Positions 18,104 through 26,991 of a stretch of DNA of 64,000 nt are shown piece by piece (position 1 is the stretch's first letter; the number at the start of each line of letters is the position of its first letter). The notes under the pieces were generated by a model. It had not been told where the DNA came from and ran no database searches. It saw only the letters and a list, made by a program, of their open reading frames with translations. Made by a program: the position numbers and the translations under genes. Where the stretch lies: positions 1 through 64,000 of the forward strand of contig CAXPEB010000086.1 of the NCBI GenBank assembly GCA_964215915.1, given 5' to 3'. The DNA comes from UBA8524 sp964215915. GTDB lineage: Bacteria; Bacteroidota; Bacteroidia; UBA8524.

Positions 18104-18131
18104 CAAATATAGGTACTTATTAATCTTTCAA
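18104..18131 (-). promoter_or_regulatory. Promoter of the M43 metalloprotease gene
   Basis: On the minus strand TTG (18129-18131) precedes TATATTTG (18104-18111) by 17 bases, a full consensus match. The TTG lies within the last codons of the symporter gene, so the protease can be transcribed independently of it. The position supports translation from 18085 with a leader of about 15 bases. Confidence 0.7.
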
Positions 18132-19415
18132 TTTTCCTTCCAAACGGGCTACAGCGCAACAAACGGCCGCATCACCTGTCACATTGACCGCCGTACGGCA
18201 CATATCCAGGATCCGATCCACTCCCAGAATGAGGGCTATTCCCTCTGTGGGAACATCCACACTCCTTAAAACAATCACAAGCATAACCACTCCGGCTCCG
18301 GGTACTCCGGCCGAACCTACCGAACTTAACAATGCCGTAAGGATAATGGTCAGCTGTTGCATGAAGGTGAGATCGAGGTTAAACACCTGTGCGATGAATA
18401 CCGCAGCGATCGCCTGATAGCAGGACGTACCGTCCATGTTTATTGTTGCACCAAGGGGGAGCACAAATCCGGTAACCTCCTCAGAAACACCCAGTTCTTT
18501 TTCACAATTCTCCATATTCAGGGGAAGCGTGGCATTGGAGGAACTGGTGGAAAAGGCCAGCAACTGTACCGGGTACATCTTCCTGAGAAACCAAAACGGG
18601 TTCTTCTTCGCTACAAACCTTACAATTCCCAGGTAAACCAGTAGCATATGCAATAACAAGGCGCCTATCACCGTACCCCCGTAAGTAGCCAATGATACCA
18701 ATAGCCCAACAATCTGAGACGGATCGTCTTTGGCGAGATCGACGATAACCTTTGACAAAAGTGCAAAGACCCCAAGCGGGGCAACAAGCATGATAAAATC
18801 CACGATCTTCATGACCATCTCATTGGCGCTATCCATCAGCTTCACTACCGGTTCAGCCTTACCACCGGGGAGTGATACAGCCGCCACCCCCAGGATCAGG
18901 GAGAAGATCACCAACTGCAGCATGTTGCCGTTGTCAGTCGCCGATTTGATAATATTCTTGGGGAAGAGATCCACCAGGGGTTGAAGTGCCGGGGCGTTCT
19001 CCAGTTTATCCGCCTGGTCGGTCTTCTGCTTAAGCGCTTCCTCACTTCCTGCCATCAGCATATCCCGTGTTTCTGGGGGCATCTGTTTCCCGGGAGCAGC
19101 CAGATTGACCAGGGTAAGACCGATACTGATTGCCAGGGCCGTTGTGGTGATGAAGATCAGGATGGTCCGCCCGCCTATCCGCCCAAGCTTCCCGATATCA
19201 TTCAGACTGGCCACACCCGTAACCAGCGAAGTAATGATCATGGGAATAGCAATAAGCTGAAGCAGATTCATAAAGATATCGCCAAAGGGATGCACCCAGT
19301 CATTACTGAACCGCACCCAAAGCGGACCGCCTGTCGTAACCGCCAGAATACCCCAGCCAAGTCCGAGAACCATACCGGCGAGTATTTTGATATGCAATGG
19401 TATTTTCCGAATCAT
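18120..19415 (-). CDS. Dicarboxylate/amino acid:cation symporter (DAACS family)
   Basis: This inner-membrane secondary transporter of the glutamate/aspartate/C4-dicarboxylate family has 431 residues and about eight membrane helices plus two re-entrant hairpins. The family motifs are present: the serine-rich hairpin FSTSSSNATLPLNMENC, LPLGATINMDGTSCYQA for substrate and cation binding, and the last hairpin SSVGSAGVPGAGVVMLVIVL. It overlaps aroC by four bases (ATGA), so the two are probably translated together. The substrate cannot be fixed from sequence; glutamate/aspartate or dicarboxylates are likeliest. Confidence 0.92.
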   Translation of the reverse strand: MIRKIPLHIKILAGMVLGLGWGILAVTTGGPLWVRFSNDWVHPFGDIFMNLLQLIAIPMIITSLVTGVASLNDIGKLGRIGGRTILIFITTTALAISIGLTLVNLAAPGKQMPPETRDMLMAGSEEALKQKTDQADKLENAPALQPLVDLFPKNIIKSATDNGNMLQLVIFSLILGVAAVSLPGGKAEPVVKLMDSANEMVMKIVDFIMLVAPLGVFALLSKVIVDLAKDDPSQIVGLLVSLATYGGTVIGALLLHMLLVYLGIVRFVAKKNPFWFLRKMYPVQLLAFSTSSSNATLPLNMENCEKELGVSEEVTGFVLPLGATINMDGTSCYQAIAAVFIAQVFNLDLTFMQQLTIILTALLSSVGSAGVPGAGVVMLVIVLRSVDVPTEGIALILGVDRILDMCRTAVNVTGDAAVCCAVARLEGKLKD

Positions 19416-20485
19416 TTTCTTGCTTTATCTATCATCCATAAGTCCACCAACACCAACGCCGCCATGGCTTCCACGATGGGTACGGCCCTGGGCACCACAC
19501 AGGGGTCATGCCGGCCTGTAGTGCTGAGTTCCGTCTCTTCTCCACCGGTGGTAAGAGTTGTTTGAGGGATGGAAATGGAAGAGGTTGGTTTAAAGGCCAC
19601 CCGGAACCAGAGTGGCATGCCGTTGCTTATTCCGCCCAGGACACCGCCCGAGCGATTGGTGTTCGTTTCCACTCCTGCTGCTCCGGAGCGGAACAAATCA
19701 TTGGCTTCACTGCCCTTCATCCGGGCCAGCGCAAAACCTTCCCCCATTTCAAAACCTTTTACGGCATTGATGCTCATCATGGCATGAGCCAGCATCGCCG
19801 GCATTTTTCCGAATTGCGGCTCTCCTATCCCGGCAGGTAGGTTCAGCACCTCACAACGAACCACTCCCCCCAGGCTATCACCATTCTCTTTTGCTTCCCT
19901 GACCGCCCTTTCCATCTTTTCGGCAGTCTCTTCGTGGGGACAACGCACTGCATTGCTTTCGGTAAGGGAATAGTCGGGCTGCACATTCTGTGGAAGAGAA
20001 ATCCCTCCAATCTCCGTTACATAAGCCCGGATGGTAATCCCTCTGTTAGAAAGGATTTGCCTGGCAATGGCACCCGCACATACCCAGGGAGCCATCGTTC
20101 GTGCCGAGCTGCGCCCCCCTCCCCGGTGGTCCCGGATCCCGTATTTCTGCTCATAGGTAAAATCGGCATGACCTGGACGGTACACCTCTTTCAGCTTGTC
20201 GTAGTCGCTGCTGCGTGAATCTTTGCTGGGAATAATAAAAGCAATGGGAGCGCCTGTGGTTACTCCGTCCAGAAGTCCGGAAAGGAATTCAGGGATATCC
20301 TGTTCGGAACGTTGGGTACTTATCGCCGACTGACCGGGCCTCCTTCGGGCCATCTCCTCTGCGATACCTTCCATATCCAGTTTCAAACCGGCCGGAACCC
20401 CGTCGATCACACCGCCCACGGCTGGTCCGTGACTTTCGCCAAAGGTGGTAAGGGTGAATAGCGTTCCAAAGCTGTTGGATGCCAT
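19412..20485 (-). CDS. aroC: Chorismate synthase
   Basis: AroC makes chorismate from 5-enolpyruvylshikimate 3-phosphate, the last shikimate step, using reduced FMN. The protein from ATG 20485 (MASNSFGTLFTLTTFGESHGPAVGG) has 357 residues. It shows the family signatures FGESHGPAVGGVIDGVP, GGGRSSARTMAPWVCAGAIA and NRSGGVLGGISNGMPLWFRV. A start six codons upstream (20503) would fall in the promoter region, so I use 20485. aroA, the previous pathway step, is the upstream neighbour on the same strand. Confidence 0.96.
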   Translation of the reverse strand: MASNSFGTLFTLTTFGESHGPAVGGVIDGVPAGLKLDMEGIAEEMARRRPGQSAISTQRSEQDIPEFLSGLLDGVTTGAPIAFIIPSKDSRSSDYDKLKEVYRPGHADFTYEQKYGIRDHRGGGRSSARTMAPWVCAGAIARQILSNRGITIRAYVTEIGGISLPQNVQPDYSLTESNAVRCPHEETAEKMERAVREAKENGDSLGGVVRCEVLNLPAGIGEPQFGKMPAMLAHAMMSINAVKGFEMGEGFALARMKGSEANDLFRSGAAGVETNTNRSGGVLGGISNGMPLWFRVAFKPTSSISIPQTTLTTGGEETELSTTGRHDPCVVPRAVPIVEAMAALVLVDLWMIDKARK

Positions 20486-20491
20486 AGGCGA

Positions 20492-20499
20492 CAAAAGTA
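20492..20499 (-). promoter_or_regulatory. Candidate -7 element of aroC, almost leaderless
   Basis: TACTTTTG on the minus strand matches TAnnTTTG and ends six bases upstream of the aroC ATG at 20485. Transcription would start at or within a few bases of the start codon. No TTG is found at the proper distance, so the -33 half is weak. Confidence 0.4.
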
Positions 20500-20565
20500 G
20501 CAATTTGATCGGGTTAGTGATTATTCGGAATTCGCTGAGTTAGATACCGGGCTAGGTCCGCAGAC

Positions 20566-21819
20566 TTATCCAGCTTCATGGCCAAACGTTTCCATTACCA
20601 ATCCCACTTTTTCCATTTCCCTTCGGAAAGCCGGAAAGGATTTTTCGACAGAACCGATTTCACTGAGCTTAACAGACCCGAAAGGGATGGCCATCATACA
20701 AAAGGCCATAGCCATCCGGTGATCTTCCTGTGTATTCAATTCAGCATTGGGGGCCTTCCTCCCCCCTCCATAATGCCAGCATCCGTCATCCACTTTCCAG
20801 AAACCTCCGCACCGGGTGATTGCTTCCCCCAACACCCGATCGCGTACAGACTCTTTACGGGCCAGTGATTCCAATCCATAATACCGAATATCCATCCCCT
20901 TCAGCCAGGCATGAATGACTGCAGGAGGTGCCAGGTCAGGCATATTTCCAAGGTTGAGGGTCAGAGGACGTATCTCCCAACGACGAATCCCCCTTCTGAA
21001 CATCAGACCTTCCGGAAACGCCTCATCCTTCCAGCCCAGGTAACGCACATACCGGGTAAGGAAAGAATCGCCTTGCAGCGATCCCAACCGTAGCCCCGGA
21101 AAACGCAACTCATCCATTCCTGCCAAATCAGCTGCCAGCAAAGGAAAAGCCGCCGAACTCCAATCTGCCTCGGGACGCAGGTAATCGGGTGGCGCTACAC
21201 CGGGCTCTACCCGGATCCGGTCTTCCTTCCATACGTAGCGGGCCCCAAACCGGCTGAGTGCTTCGCCGGTCATCTGTATGTACGACATTGAAAAACCGGC
21301 ATTCTTCAGATGAATCTCCAGTCCGGTGCGCAGGAATGGCGCCACCAACATCAGTGCACTCACAAACTGACTACTTTCCGAGGCTTCTACGCTTACGGAA
21401 GAATTTGTTTCTGTGGTGCCCCTGATTTGCCAGGGTCCTCTGCCCTCTTCTCCCAGGGCCTCTGCCCCGGCGCCAAGCTCCCGAAGCGCTTCCAGTAAGG
21501 GTTCTACCGGGCGTTCCAGCAACCTGGCTGTTCCGGTAAACAAAACACGGATGGGCAGTATAGCTGCCACGGCCATCATAAACCGAAGTGGCGCACCTCC
21601 GTCCTTGCAATCGATGCTCACTTCTTCCTTTCCGGACAACAGCTCCTTCAATCCGGCTTCCAGGATGCGGGTATCCCTTGCTTCGGACAATCCTTCTATC
21701 ACGGTGGTAAATCCGGCAAGTGCGTTGAGCACCAGGTAGCGGTTGCTTTCACTTTTGGAAGCCGGGAGGAATATCTCCGCACTTTTTTCCGGGACGGTAT
21801 GGCTAATCCGTACAGACAT
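20566..21819 (-). CDS. aroA: 3-phosphoshikimate 1-carboxyvinyltransferase (EPSP synthase), divergent active site
   Basis: AroA transfers enolpyruvate from PEP to shikimate 3-phosphate. The 417-residue product (ATG 21819, MSVRISHTVPEK) keeps SKSESNR (residues 21-27, shikimate phosphate binding), MPDLAPP with the catalytic aspartate, LARKESVRDR, and EDHRMAMAF near the C-terminus. The PEP/glyphosate loop, usually GTAMRP-like, reads GGAPLRF at residues 74-80, so the threonine corresponding to E. coli T97 is alanine and P101 is phenylalanine. The start codon shares one base with the stop of the upstream TonB receptor gene; aroC follows 80 bases downstream. Confidence 0.9.
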   Translation of the reverse strand: MSVRISHTVPEKSAEIFLPASKSESNRYLVLNALAGFTTVIEGLSEARDTRILEAGLKELLSGKEEVSIDCKDGGAPLRFMMAVAAILPIRVLFTGTARLLERPVEPLLEALRELGAGAEALGEEGRGPWQIRGTTETNSSVSVEASESSQFVSALMLVAPFLRTGLEIHLKNAGFSMSYIQMTGEALSRFGARYVWKEDRIRVEPGVAPPDYLRPEADWSSAAFPLLAADLAGMDELRFPGLRLGSLQGDSFLTRYVRYLGWKDEAFPEGLMFRRGIRRWEIRPLTLNLGNMPDLAPPAVIHAWLKGMDIRYYGLESLARKESVRDRVLGEAITRCGGFWKVDDGCWHYGGGRKAPNAELNTQEDHRMAMAFCMMAIPFGSVKLSEIGSVEKSFPAFRREMEKVGLVMETFGHEAG

Positions 21820-24146
21820 CAATAACGATAGGAAAGCTGAAGGGTGAAATAGCGTGGTGATCGGATATCGGCCGGACGGGAAAGTATCTCGGTATTGAAA
21901 ATATTGTTCACCGTCAGGGTGGCTTTTACATCGGCAGTGATCCGGTACCAGGTTCTGACATCCACCACATGACTACCGGCTTTATTGGCTTCCATAGACT
22001 CTGCAATACCAGTGAGAACCGTATTCAGGGGTGGATCGACGAAGGAGCGGTCAATAGCTTCAAAACGGCTGGTATACCGGTAGGAAAACCCACCACCGAG
22101 TCGCTTGCCCTCCAGCTGCAAGTCAGTTTTTATCAGGTGCCGGTTGCGGTACTTGAGTATCTTTCCGGTCGTATCCGTACTGGTTAGTTTGTACGTGTAT
22201 GGATAGCCGTTTGCATCGGCATAAACATAGTCGGGATCCAGGTTTACCGGATCGGCATAGGTATACCCAGCCAGAAAACGGATATCCAGTGCCCTCCATT
22301 TACCTCCACCTGTTGCCGTAAGTTCAAAACCCTGGATCCGCGAGGGACCGATATTCCGCGACATAAAACCCAGTCCGAACAGGGGGTCGTTGAATGTGCC
22401 CCACTGCGCAAAGGTAAATTCCATCATGTTCCTGAATTCCATACGGTAAAAAGCAAGATCGAGAAGAACCCCAAGTTTCTCCGGGTTTCCCAGCCCCTGA
22501 CGAATACCTATTTCAGCTGTATACCCGGTTTCCGACAATAAATCCGGATTCGGGTATATGGAAACCGGTCCGGCACTGGTGCGGATAAATGCCTCCGAAA
22601 TTACCGGGAATCGGTACCCCTGACCTACGGAAGCTCTCAGGTAAGTAGCTTTTGCCGCCCGAAAATTCATCCCTGCCTTAAACACCGGCTTAGCTTCCGT
22701 GTATTGCTCCAGCCTGAAGTATTCATAACGGGCTCCCGCGCTCAGGTTCCATCGTCCCCGGTTATAATCGGCTTGCAGGTAAGCAGCATGGTTCTGGCTG
22801 ACTTTCTTACCCTGAAACATGGTAGCCTGGCCTTCACCGTATTGGTTGACCATTCCCAGGTTAAGTACCAGTCCTTCCTTTTCCAGCGCCTTAAACCGTG
22901 CCCGGTACTCCTGGTAATACAATTCCGATTTATTGGCCTGATCAGGTTGACCTTCCAGCGGATCGATCCGGTTATCTGCCAGGTAATACCGGGTTTGCAG
23001 GTAATGATCGAAATATGTACCGCTGTATTCAAGGCTGGGATCCAGGTTCGCTCTTGTGGAATTATTCAGGCTATAGGAAGAATCCAGAATGGTATACGCA
23101 TATTCATAACTCTCCCAAAGCAGGAAGCTCCCGGTACGCGCACGCTGCAGGTTCCCGCTCAAACCTACCTTCAGTTTTTTATCCTTGCTAAAAAAACGGG
23201 TCTTGAAACTCAGGCGCAGTCTTTTATCGGAATCCCCCATCCGCCAGCGATCATCATTAAGTGCATACATGGACACTACATACTGAAAGCGATCGGAACC
23301 CTTTCCATAAAGAACATGTGCCCCATTCCTTGCCAGGGTCCTGCTCCCCTGCCAGCGCCAATTTTTATTGCGGGGGTTGTCATAAACGCCCGAGAACAGG
23401 GAGGCGGAGATCAATTCGCGATTACCCGGCCATTGAGTTCGTATATGGATAACCCCGTTAAGAGCGGAGGAGCCATACAAAACACTGGCGGATCCTTTGA
23501 TTACTTCTACCTGGTCTACGTTCTCCAGCGGAAAAAAACTCCAGTGTGCCTGTCCGCTGCTGGCAGATAGCATCGGCATTCCATCTACCAATATGCTCAC
23601 CCGACTTCCGGTACCGTAGCTCCACCCGCTTCCCGAACGGATATTGGCCTGACCATCCGTGCTGCTCACGCCCGGTATCTGGGTAATGGTCTGTTCCATT
23701 GTGGTATTAATGCGGTTCCGGATCAGGTACGGTTGTATGCTGCTCATGGAAACCGTTGTTTCCACTTCTCTTTGCTTTTGCTTACTGGCACTGATTACCA
23801 CCGGCTCCAGAAAACCCGATGCCGTCATCCGGATATTAAGATGTACCGGCTTGGTGCCAATCTGCCTCATTTGCGAGAGGTTCAGTATACGGGTTTGATA
23901 CCCCACATAGGAAACCCGGATTTGCCGGATGCTATCCGGAAGGATGAGGGCAAAAGATCCCCTTGCATCGGTAATGGCTCCCAGGTGAGGTGCGGCATAT
24001 ATACTTGCCCCCTGCAGTAACTCTCCGGTAGCCGAGTCACTCACTGTACCCTCAATGGAAAGGGGTTGCGCCAGAAGCCGGTCTCCGCTAAGACCTGCCA
24101 GCACCCCAAAAACTAAAAGGAAGAATTTTCTCAAAAAATGAGACAT
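21819..24146 (-). CDS. TonB-dependent outer-membrane receptor
   Basis: This is an outer-membrane active transporter of 775 residues. A signal peptide (FLRKFFLLVFGVLAGLSGDRLLAQ) is followed by a carboxypeptidase-regulatory-like domain (IEGTVSDSATGELLQGASIY, about residues 31-115). The plug domain comes next (MEQTITQIPGVSSTDGQANI; VEVIKGSASVLYGSSALNGV), then a 22-strand-type barrel ending in an aromatic residue (YFTLQLSYRY). Substrate is unknown; it lacks an obvious SusD partner, so a siderophore, cobalamin or similar ligand is more likely than a glycan. Its stop overlaps the aroA start by one base. It is divergent from the gene at 24171. Confidence 0.92.
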   Translation of the reverse strand: MSHFLRKFFLLVFGVLAGLSGDRLLAQPLSIEGTVSDSATGELLQGASIYAAPHLGAITDARGSFALILPDSIRQIRVSYVGYQTRILNLSQMRQIGTKPVHLNIRMTASGFLEPVVISASKQKQREVETTVSMSSIQPYLIRNRINTTMEQTITQIPGVSSTDGQANIRSGSGWSYGTGSRVSILVDGMPMLSASSGQAHWSFFPLENVDQVEVIKGSASVLYGSSALNGVIHIRTQWPGNRELISASLFSGVYDNPRNKNWRWQGSRTLARNGAHVLYGKGSDRFQYVVSMYALNDDRWRMGDSDKRLRLSFKTRFFSKDKKLKVGLSGNLQRARTGSFLLWESYEYAYTILDSSYSLNNSTRANLDPSLEYSGTYFDHYLQTRYYLADNRIDPLEGQPDQANKSELYYQEYRARFKALEKEGLVLNLGMVNQYGEGQATMFQGKKVSQNHAAYLQADYNRGRWNLSAGARYEYFRLEQYTEAKPVFKAGMNFRAAKATYLRASVGQGYRFPVISEAFIRTSAGPVSIYPNPDLLSETGYTAEIGIRQGLGNPEKLGVLLDLAFYRMEFRNMMEFTFAQWGTFNDPLFGLGFMSRNIGPSRIQGFELTATGGGKWRALDIRFLAGYTYADPVNLDPDYVYADANGYPYTYKLTSTDTTGKILKYRNRHLIKTDLQLEGKRLGGGFSYRYTSRFEAIDRSFVDPPLNTVLTGIAESMEANKAGSHVVDVRTWYRITADVKATLTVNNIFNTEILSRPADIRSPRYFTLQLSYRY

Positions 24147-24160
24147 TTGAAACGCAATAT

Positions 24161-24170
24161 AGACGCGTCT
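24161..24170. repeat. 10-bp perfect palindrome between divergent genes
   Basis: AGACGCGTCT lies in the 24-base gap between the start codons of the TonB receptor (24146, minus) and the small secreted protein (24171, plus), directly touching the latter. It may be an operator shared by both genes or a chance palindrome; no consensus promoter is visible on either side. Confidence 0.3.
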
Positions 24171-24896
24171 ATGAAAAAATTTCTACTCTTCGCAGCAGTC
24201 CTTTCCCTGGCGGCATACGTCAACGGCCAATCCTGTACCCCGAATACGAGTATCACCACATCGGGTACCTATCCCGATTCTCTCCCTATGGGAACGGCGG
24301 GTAGTTATTATGAAGAAGTCATCCAGTTCCGCATCCCGGCAGATACAAATGCCGACCTGAACGGTACCCCCGTTTATGCGGTCATTGATTCTATCAAAGT
24401 GCTTGAAGTGATAGGCATGCCAGACGGGCTGAATTACCTCTGCAATCCGTCAAGCTGCGCGCTTCCGGGAGGAGAAACCTCTTGCGGGGTGATTTACGGG
24501 AACATTGACGGCGCTGCAGACGGCTATTATCCCTTCACTATTCCGGTAAAGATTTATGCCCGGATCGGTGGAACATTCCCTTACCAATTGCCTGATACGA
24601 TCTATAGCATTTCCATGTATGTGGATCAACCCAGCGGAGCTACTCTTATTCAGAATGCCGCCATACGTGCATACCCTAACCCTGCAAACGGGCATATTAC
24701 CCTGGCTCTGCCTTTTTCGGCAGGAACCTCCGTGCTTCAGGTCTATACCCAACAAGGACAGTTAATAGAATGTCCATATGCCACTGCAGAAAATCGCATG
24801 GAACTGGATACGCGGCACTTATCCCCCGGACTTTATTACGCCGTGGTGACCCATGCCAACCGGCAATACCGGCTGCATTTTGCGGTAAGCCGTTAA
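24171..24896 (+). CDS. Small secreted protein with type A T9SS sorting domain
   Basis: The 241-residue product starts at ATG 24171 with a signal peptide (MKKFLLFAAVLSLAAYVNG). The following 145 residues are cysteine-containing (SCTPNTSITTSGTYPDSLPM; LCNPSSCALPGGETSCG) and match no enzyme family I know. The last 75 residues form a T9SS type A domain (RAYPNPANGHITLALPF, ending YRLHFAVSR). It is probably exported across the outer membrane and attached to the surface. An ATG at 24138 in frame would overlap the TonB gene start and lacks a signal peptide. It converges with aroB, five bases apart. Confidence 0.85.
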   Translation: MKKFLLFAAVLSLAAYVNGQSCTPNTSITTSGTYPDSLPMGTAGSYYEEVIQFRIPADTNADLNGTPVYAVIDSIKVLEVIGMPDGLNYLCNPSSCALPGGETSCGVIYGNIDGAADGYYPFTIPVKIYARIGGTFPYQLPDTIYSISMYVDQPSGATLIQNAAIRAYPNPANGHITLALPFSAGTSVLQVYTQQGQLIECPYATAENRMELDTRHLSPGLYYAVVTHANRQYRLHFAVSR

Positions 24897-24901
24897 AGCC
24901 T

Positions 24902-25933
24902 TTAATATCCGCTGAGGTAATTTTGGAATGCTTCCCGGAATTCCGGGAAATGGATCGGGATATCGAAAGCGGCTTTGCCGGGTTTAAGCAAAAGGGTGCA
25001 ATTCACTTTTCCGGCTTTATTCTTCTTATCTCCAAGGATAAAATTCCATATTTCCGGCGCCTCATCCGATTCCACAGGCACGCGTTTGTAGAGCCCTCCG
25101 AGGATTTCCCTTATACCACTGAGGTCCTCATGGGTTAGTCCGGTTTTGGCGGAGATGATACTCTCCATGATCATTCCGGCCGCTACCGCCTCTCCGTGCA
25201 GAACATCCCGCCCGTTTTCCAGGCAGAAAGACTCAATGCCATGCCCGATCGTATGACCGAAATTGAGCAGTTTGCGCACTCCCGACTCGCGGGGGTCTTC
25301 TTCCGTAATCTCTTTTTTGATCCGCACGGAGCGTTCTATCTGGCGTTTGATTCTGCGTTTGTTCGGTTCCGCCAATTCCTTCCAGTACTCCTGGTCTGAA
25401 ATCAGACCATGTTTTAGCATTTCGGCATAACCCGCCTTGTATTCGCGGTCGGGAAGGGTGTCCAGCAGGTTAGGTTGTATGAAAACCATATGCGGCTCGG
25501 AAAACGCCCCGATCAGGTTTTTATAAGCCCGGTAATCGATACCGGTCTTTCCTCCCACAGAGGCATCGACCATGGCTAACAGGCTTGTGGGTACCTGGAT
25601 GAAATCCATACCCCGCTTGAACGTGGTGGCACAAAAACCTCCGATATCTCCAACCATTCCTCCTCCGAGGTTAATCAGTACGGAACTGCGGTCGGCTTTT
25701 GAATGGAGCAGTTCATCCCAGATACGTGTGCACGAATCGAGGTTTTTAGCCTGCTCCCCCGCTTCGATGCGGATAACATGATCAGGTTTGAAAGGAATAT
25801 GGGGAAGGCAGAATTTATCCGTATTCTCATCTACCAGCACAAACACCCGGGAATAGTTTTGTGACTCCAGGTAATTCCTGAGATAATTCAACGCCTGGTC
25901 GCTTATAAGAATCTGATCACCGATAAGCTGCAT
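24902..25933 (-). CDS. aroB: 3-dehydroquinate synthase
   Basis: AroB converts DAHP to 3-dehydroquinate, the second shikimate step, with NAD+ and a divalent metal. The 343-residue protein (ATG 25933) shows the NAD-binding glycine-rich stretch GGGMVGDIGGFCATTFKRG and PTSLLAMVDASVGGKTGIDY. It also has the metal ligands in the GYAEMLKHGLI and LNFGHTIGHGIE region. The ATG overlaps the stop of the aldo/keto reductase gene by one base. With aroA and aroC nearby, three shikimate genes lie within 6.5 kb. Confidence 0.95.
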   Translation of the reverse strand: MQLIGDQILISDQALNYLRNYLESQNYSRVFVLVDENTDKFCLPHIPFKPDHVIRIEAGEQAKNLDSCTRIWDELLHSKADRSSVLINLGGGMVGDIGGFCATTFKRGMDFIQVPTSLLAMVDASVGGKTGIDYRAYKNLIGAFSEPHMVFIQPNLLDTLPDREYKAGYAEMLKHGLISDQEYWKELAEPNKRRIKRQIERSVRIKKEITEEDPRESGVRKLLNFGHTIGHGIESFCLENGRDVLHGEAVAAGMIMESIISAKTGLTHEDLSGIREILGGLYKRVPVESDEAPEIWNFILGDKKNKAGKVNCTLLLKPGKAAFDIPIHFPEFREAFQNYLSGY

Positions 25934-26943
25934 CAATAGCCCTTTTTAACAATTCCATACCCTACCCGAGCTCCGCTGTATTGGTCTACCGGTGCATTTT
26001 GCATGATGGCCTCTATCCGGTCCATCACCTCCGTATCAAGCTTCAACCCGGAGGCCTTGCAATTTTCCGTTACCTGTTCGGGCTTTGAGGCCCCGGTAAT
26101 CACGGAAGTGATTGGCGTATACTGAAGAATCCAGGCCAGAGCCAGATTGCCCATACTGATTCCAAGTTCTGCCGCCAGTTCCAACAGGGCTTCCTGCTGT
26201 TCGAAATAGGTTTCCGTCATGCGCTTCGATGGAAAGAACCTTCCGGCAGCTTCGTGTGCCAGGCGTGAACCTTCCGGTGTCTGATCCTTGCGGTACTTTC
26301 CGGTAAGGAGCCCCTGTGCCAACGGGGAATACACCACCAACCCGAGTCCTTCCTGGTTGCATACATCCATCACATCTGCCTCCAGCGATCGGTTGAGCAT
26401 ATTGAAAATAGGTTGATTCGAGACCGGCTTTCGCCATCCGTTTTTTTCGCATACACGGAGGGCGTTGAGTATTTGTACCGCCGACCATTGGCTCACGCCC
26501 CAGTGAAGGATATACCCGCGTTCCACCAGGTTGTGCATGGCATAACAGGTTTCTTCCAGCGGGGTATCCACATCGTATCGGTGGCATTGATAGAGATCAA
26601 TATAATCGGTTCGGAGTCGCTGCAGGGAGGCTTCACAGGCCGCCCGGATATGGCGCAGGCTTAGCCCCTGATCCATCCAATGATCACTCATAGGGCCAAA
26701 TACCTTGGTGCCTACAATAATCTGAGACCGGTCGACATGGCGCAGAAATTCGGAAACGGATCGTTCCGCCTCTCCCCGGTTATACATATCGGCCGTATCG
26801 ATGAAGTTCACCCCGGCGTCAATGGCTTTCTCAAAGCAGGCCATGGCCGTGTCACGGTCTACATGGGTCCCGAAGGTGAGCCAGGATCCCAGGCTGATTT
26901 CCGAGATTTGTAATCCCGAATCTCCAAGTCGACGGTATTGCAT
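25933..26943 (-). CDS. Aldo/keto reductase, voltage-gated-channel beta-subunit type
   Basis: This is a cytosolic NADPH-dependent oxidoreductase with a TIM barrel; physiological substrate unknown. The 336 residues include the catalytic aspartate and tyrosine (NFIDTADMYNRGEAE), lysine in VGTKVFGPMSDHWMDQG and histidine in LYQCHRYD. The C-terminal cofactor-binding part is WILQYTPITSVITGASKPEQ. The sequence resembles the Kv-beta/YghZ branch (MQYRRLGDSGLQISEISLGSW). It is translationally coupled to aroB, but I see no pathway reason for the pairing. Confidence 0.93.
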   Translation of the reverse strand: MQYRRLGDSGLQISEISLGSWLTFGTHVDRDTAMACFEKAIDAGVNFIDTADMYNRGEAERSVSEFLRHVDRSQIIVGTKVFGPMSDHWMDQGLSLRHIRAACEASLQRLRTDYIDLYQCHRYDVDTPLEETCYAMHNLVERGYILHWGVSQWSAVQILNALRVCEKNGWRKPVSNQPIFNMLNRSLEADVMDVCNQEGLGLVVYSPLAQGLLTGKYRKDQTPEGSRLAHEAAGRFFPSKRMTETYFEQQEALLELAAELGISMGNLALAWILQYTPITSVITGASKPEQVTENCKASGLKLDTEVMDRIEAIMQNAPVDQYSGARVGYGIVKKGY

Positions 26944-26978
26944 AGATGCTGTTTTCTTTTGTTGATTTGCGTCTTGTC

Positions 26979-26986
26979 CAAATTTA
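26979..26986 (-). promoter_or_regulatory. Candidate -7 element for the aldo/keto reductase-aroB operon
   Basis: TAAATTTG on the minus strand matches TAnnTTTG, ending 35 bases before the ATG at 26943. The spacing to a TTG is not satisfied. On the plus strand a weaker pair, TTG (26938-26940) and TTGATTTG (26962-26969), could serve mtgA. Confidence 0.35.
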
Positions 26987-26991
26987 GCGAA

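Noticed and set aside
22704..23570. 288-codon plus-strand frame opposite the TonB receptor
   Set aside because: It is antisense to the barrel region of a complete receptor, with no family pattern. Long antisense frames are common at this base composition.
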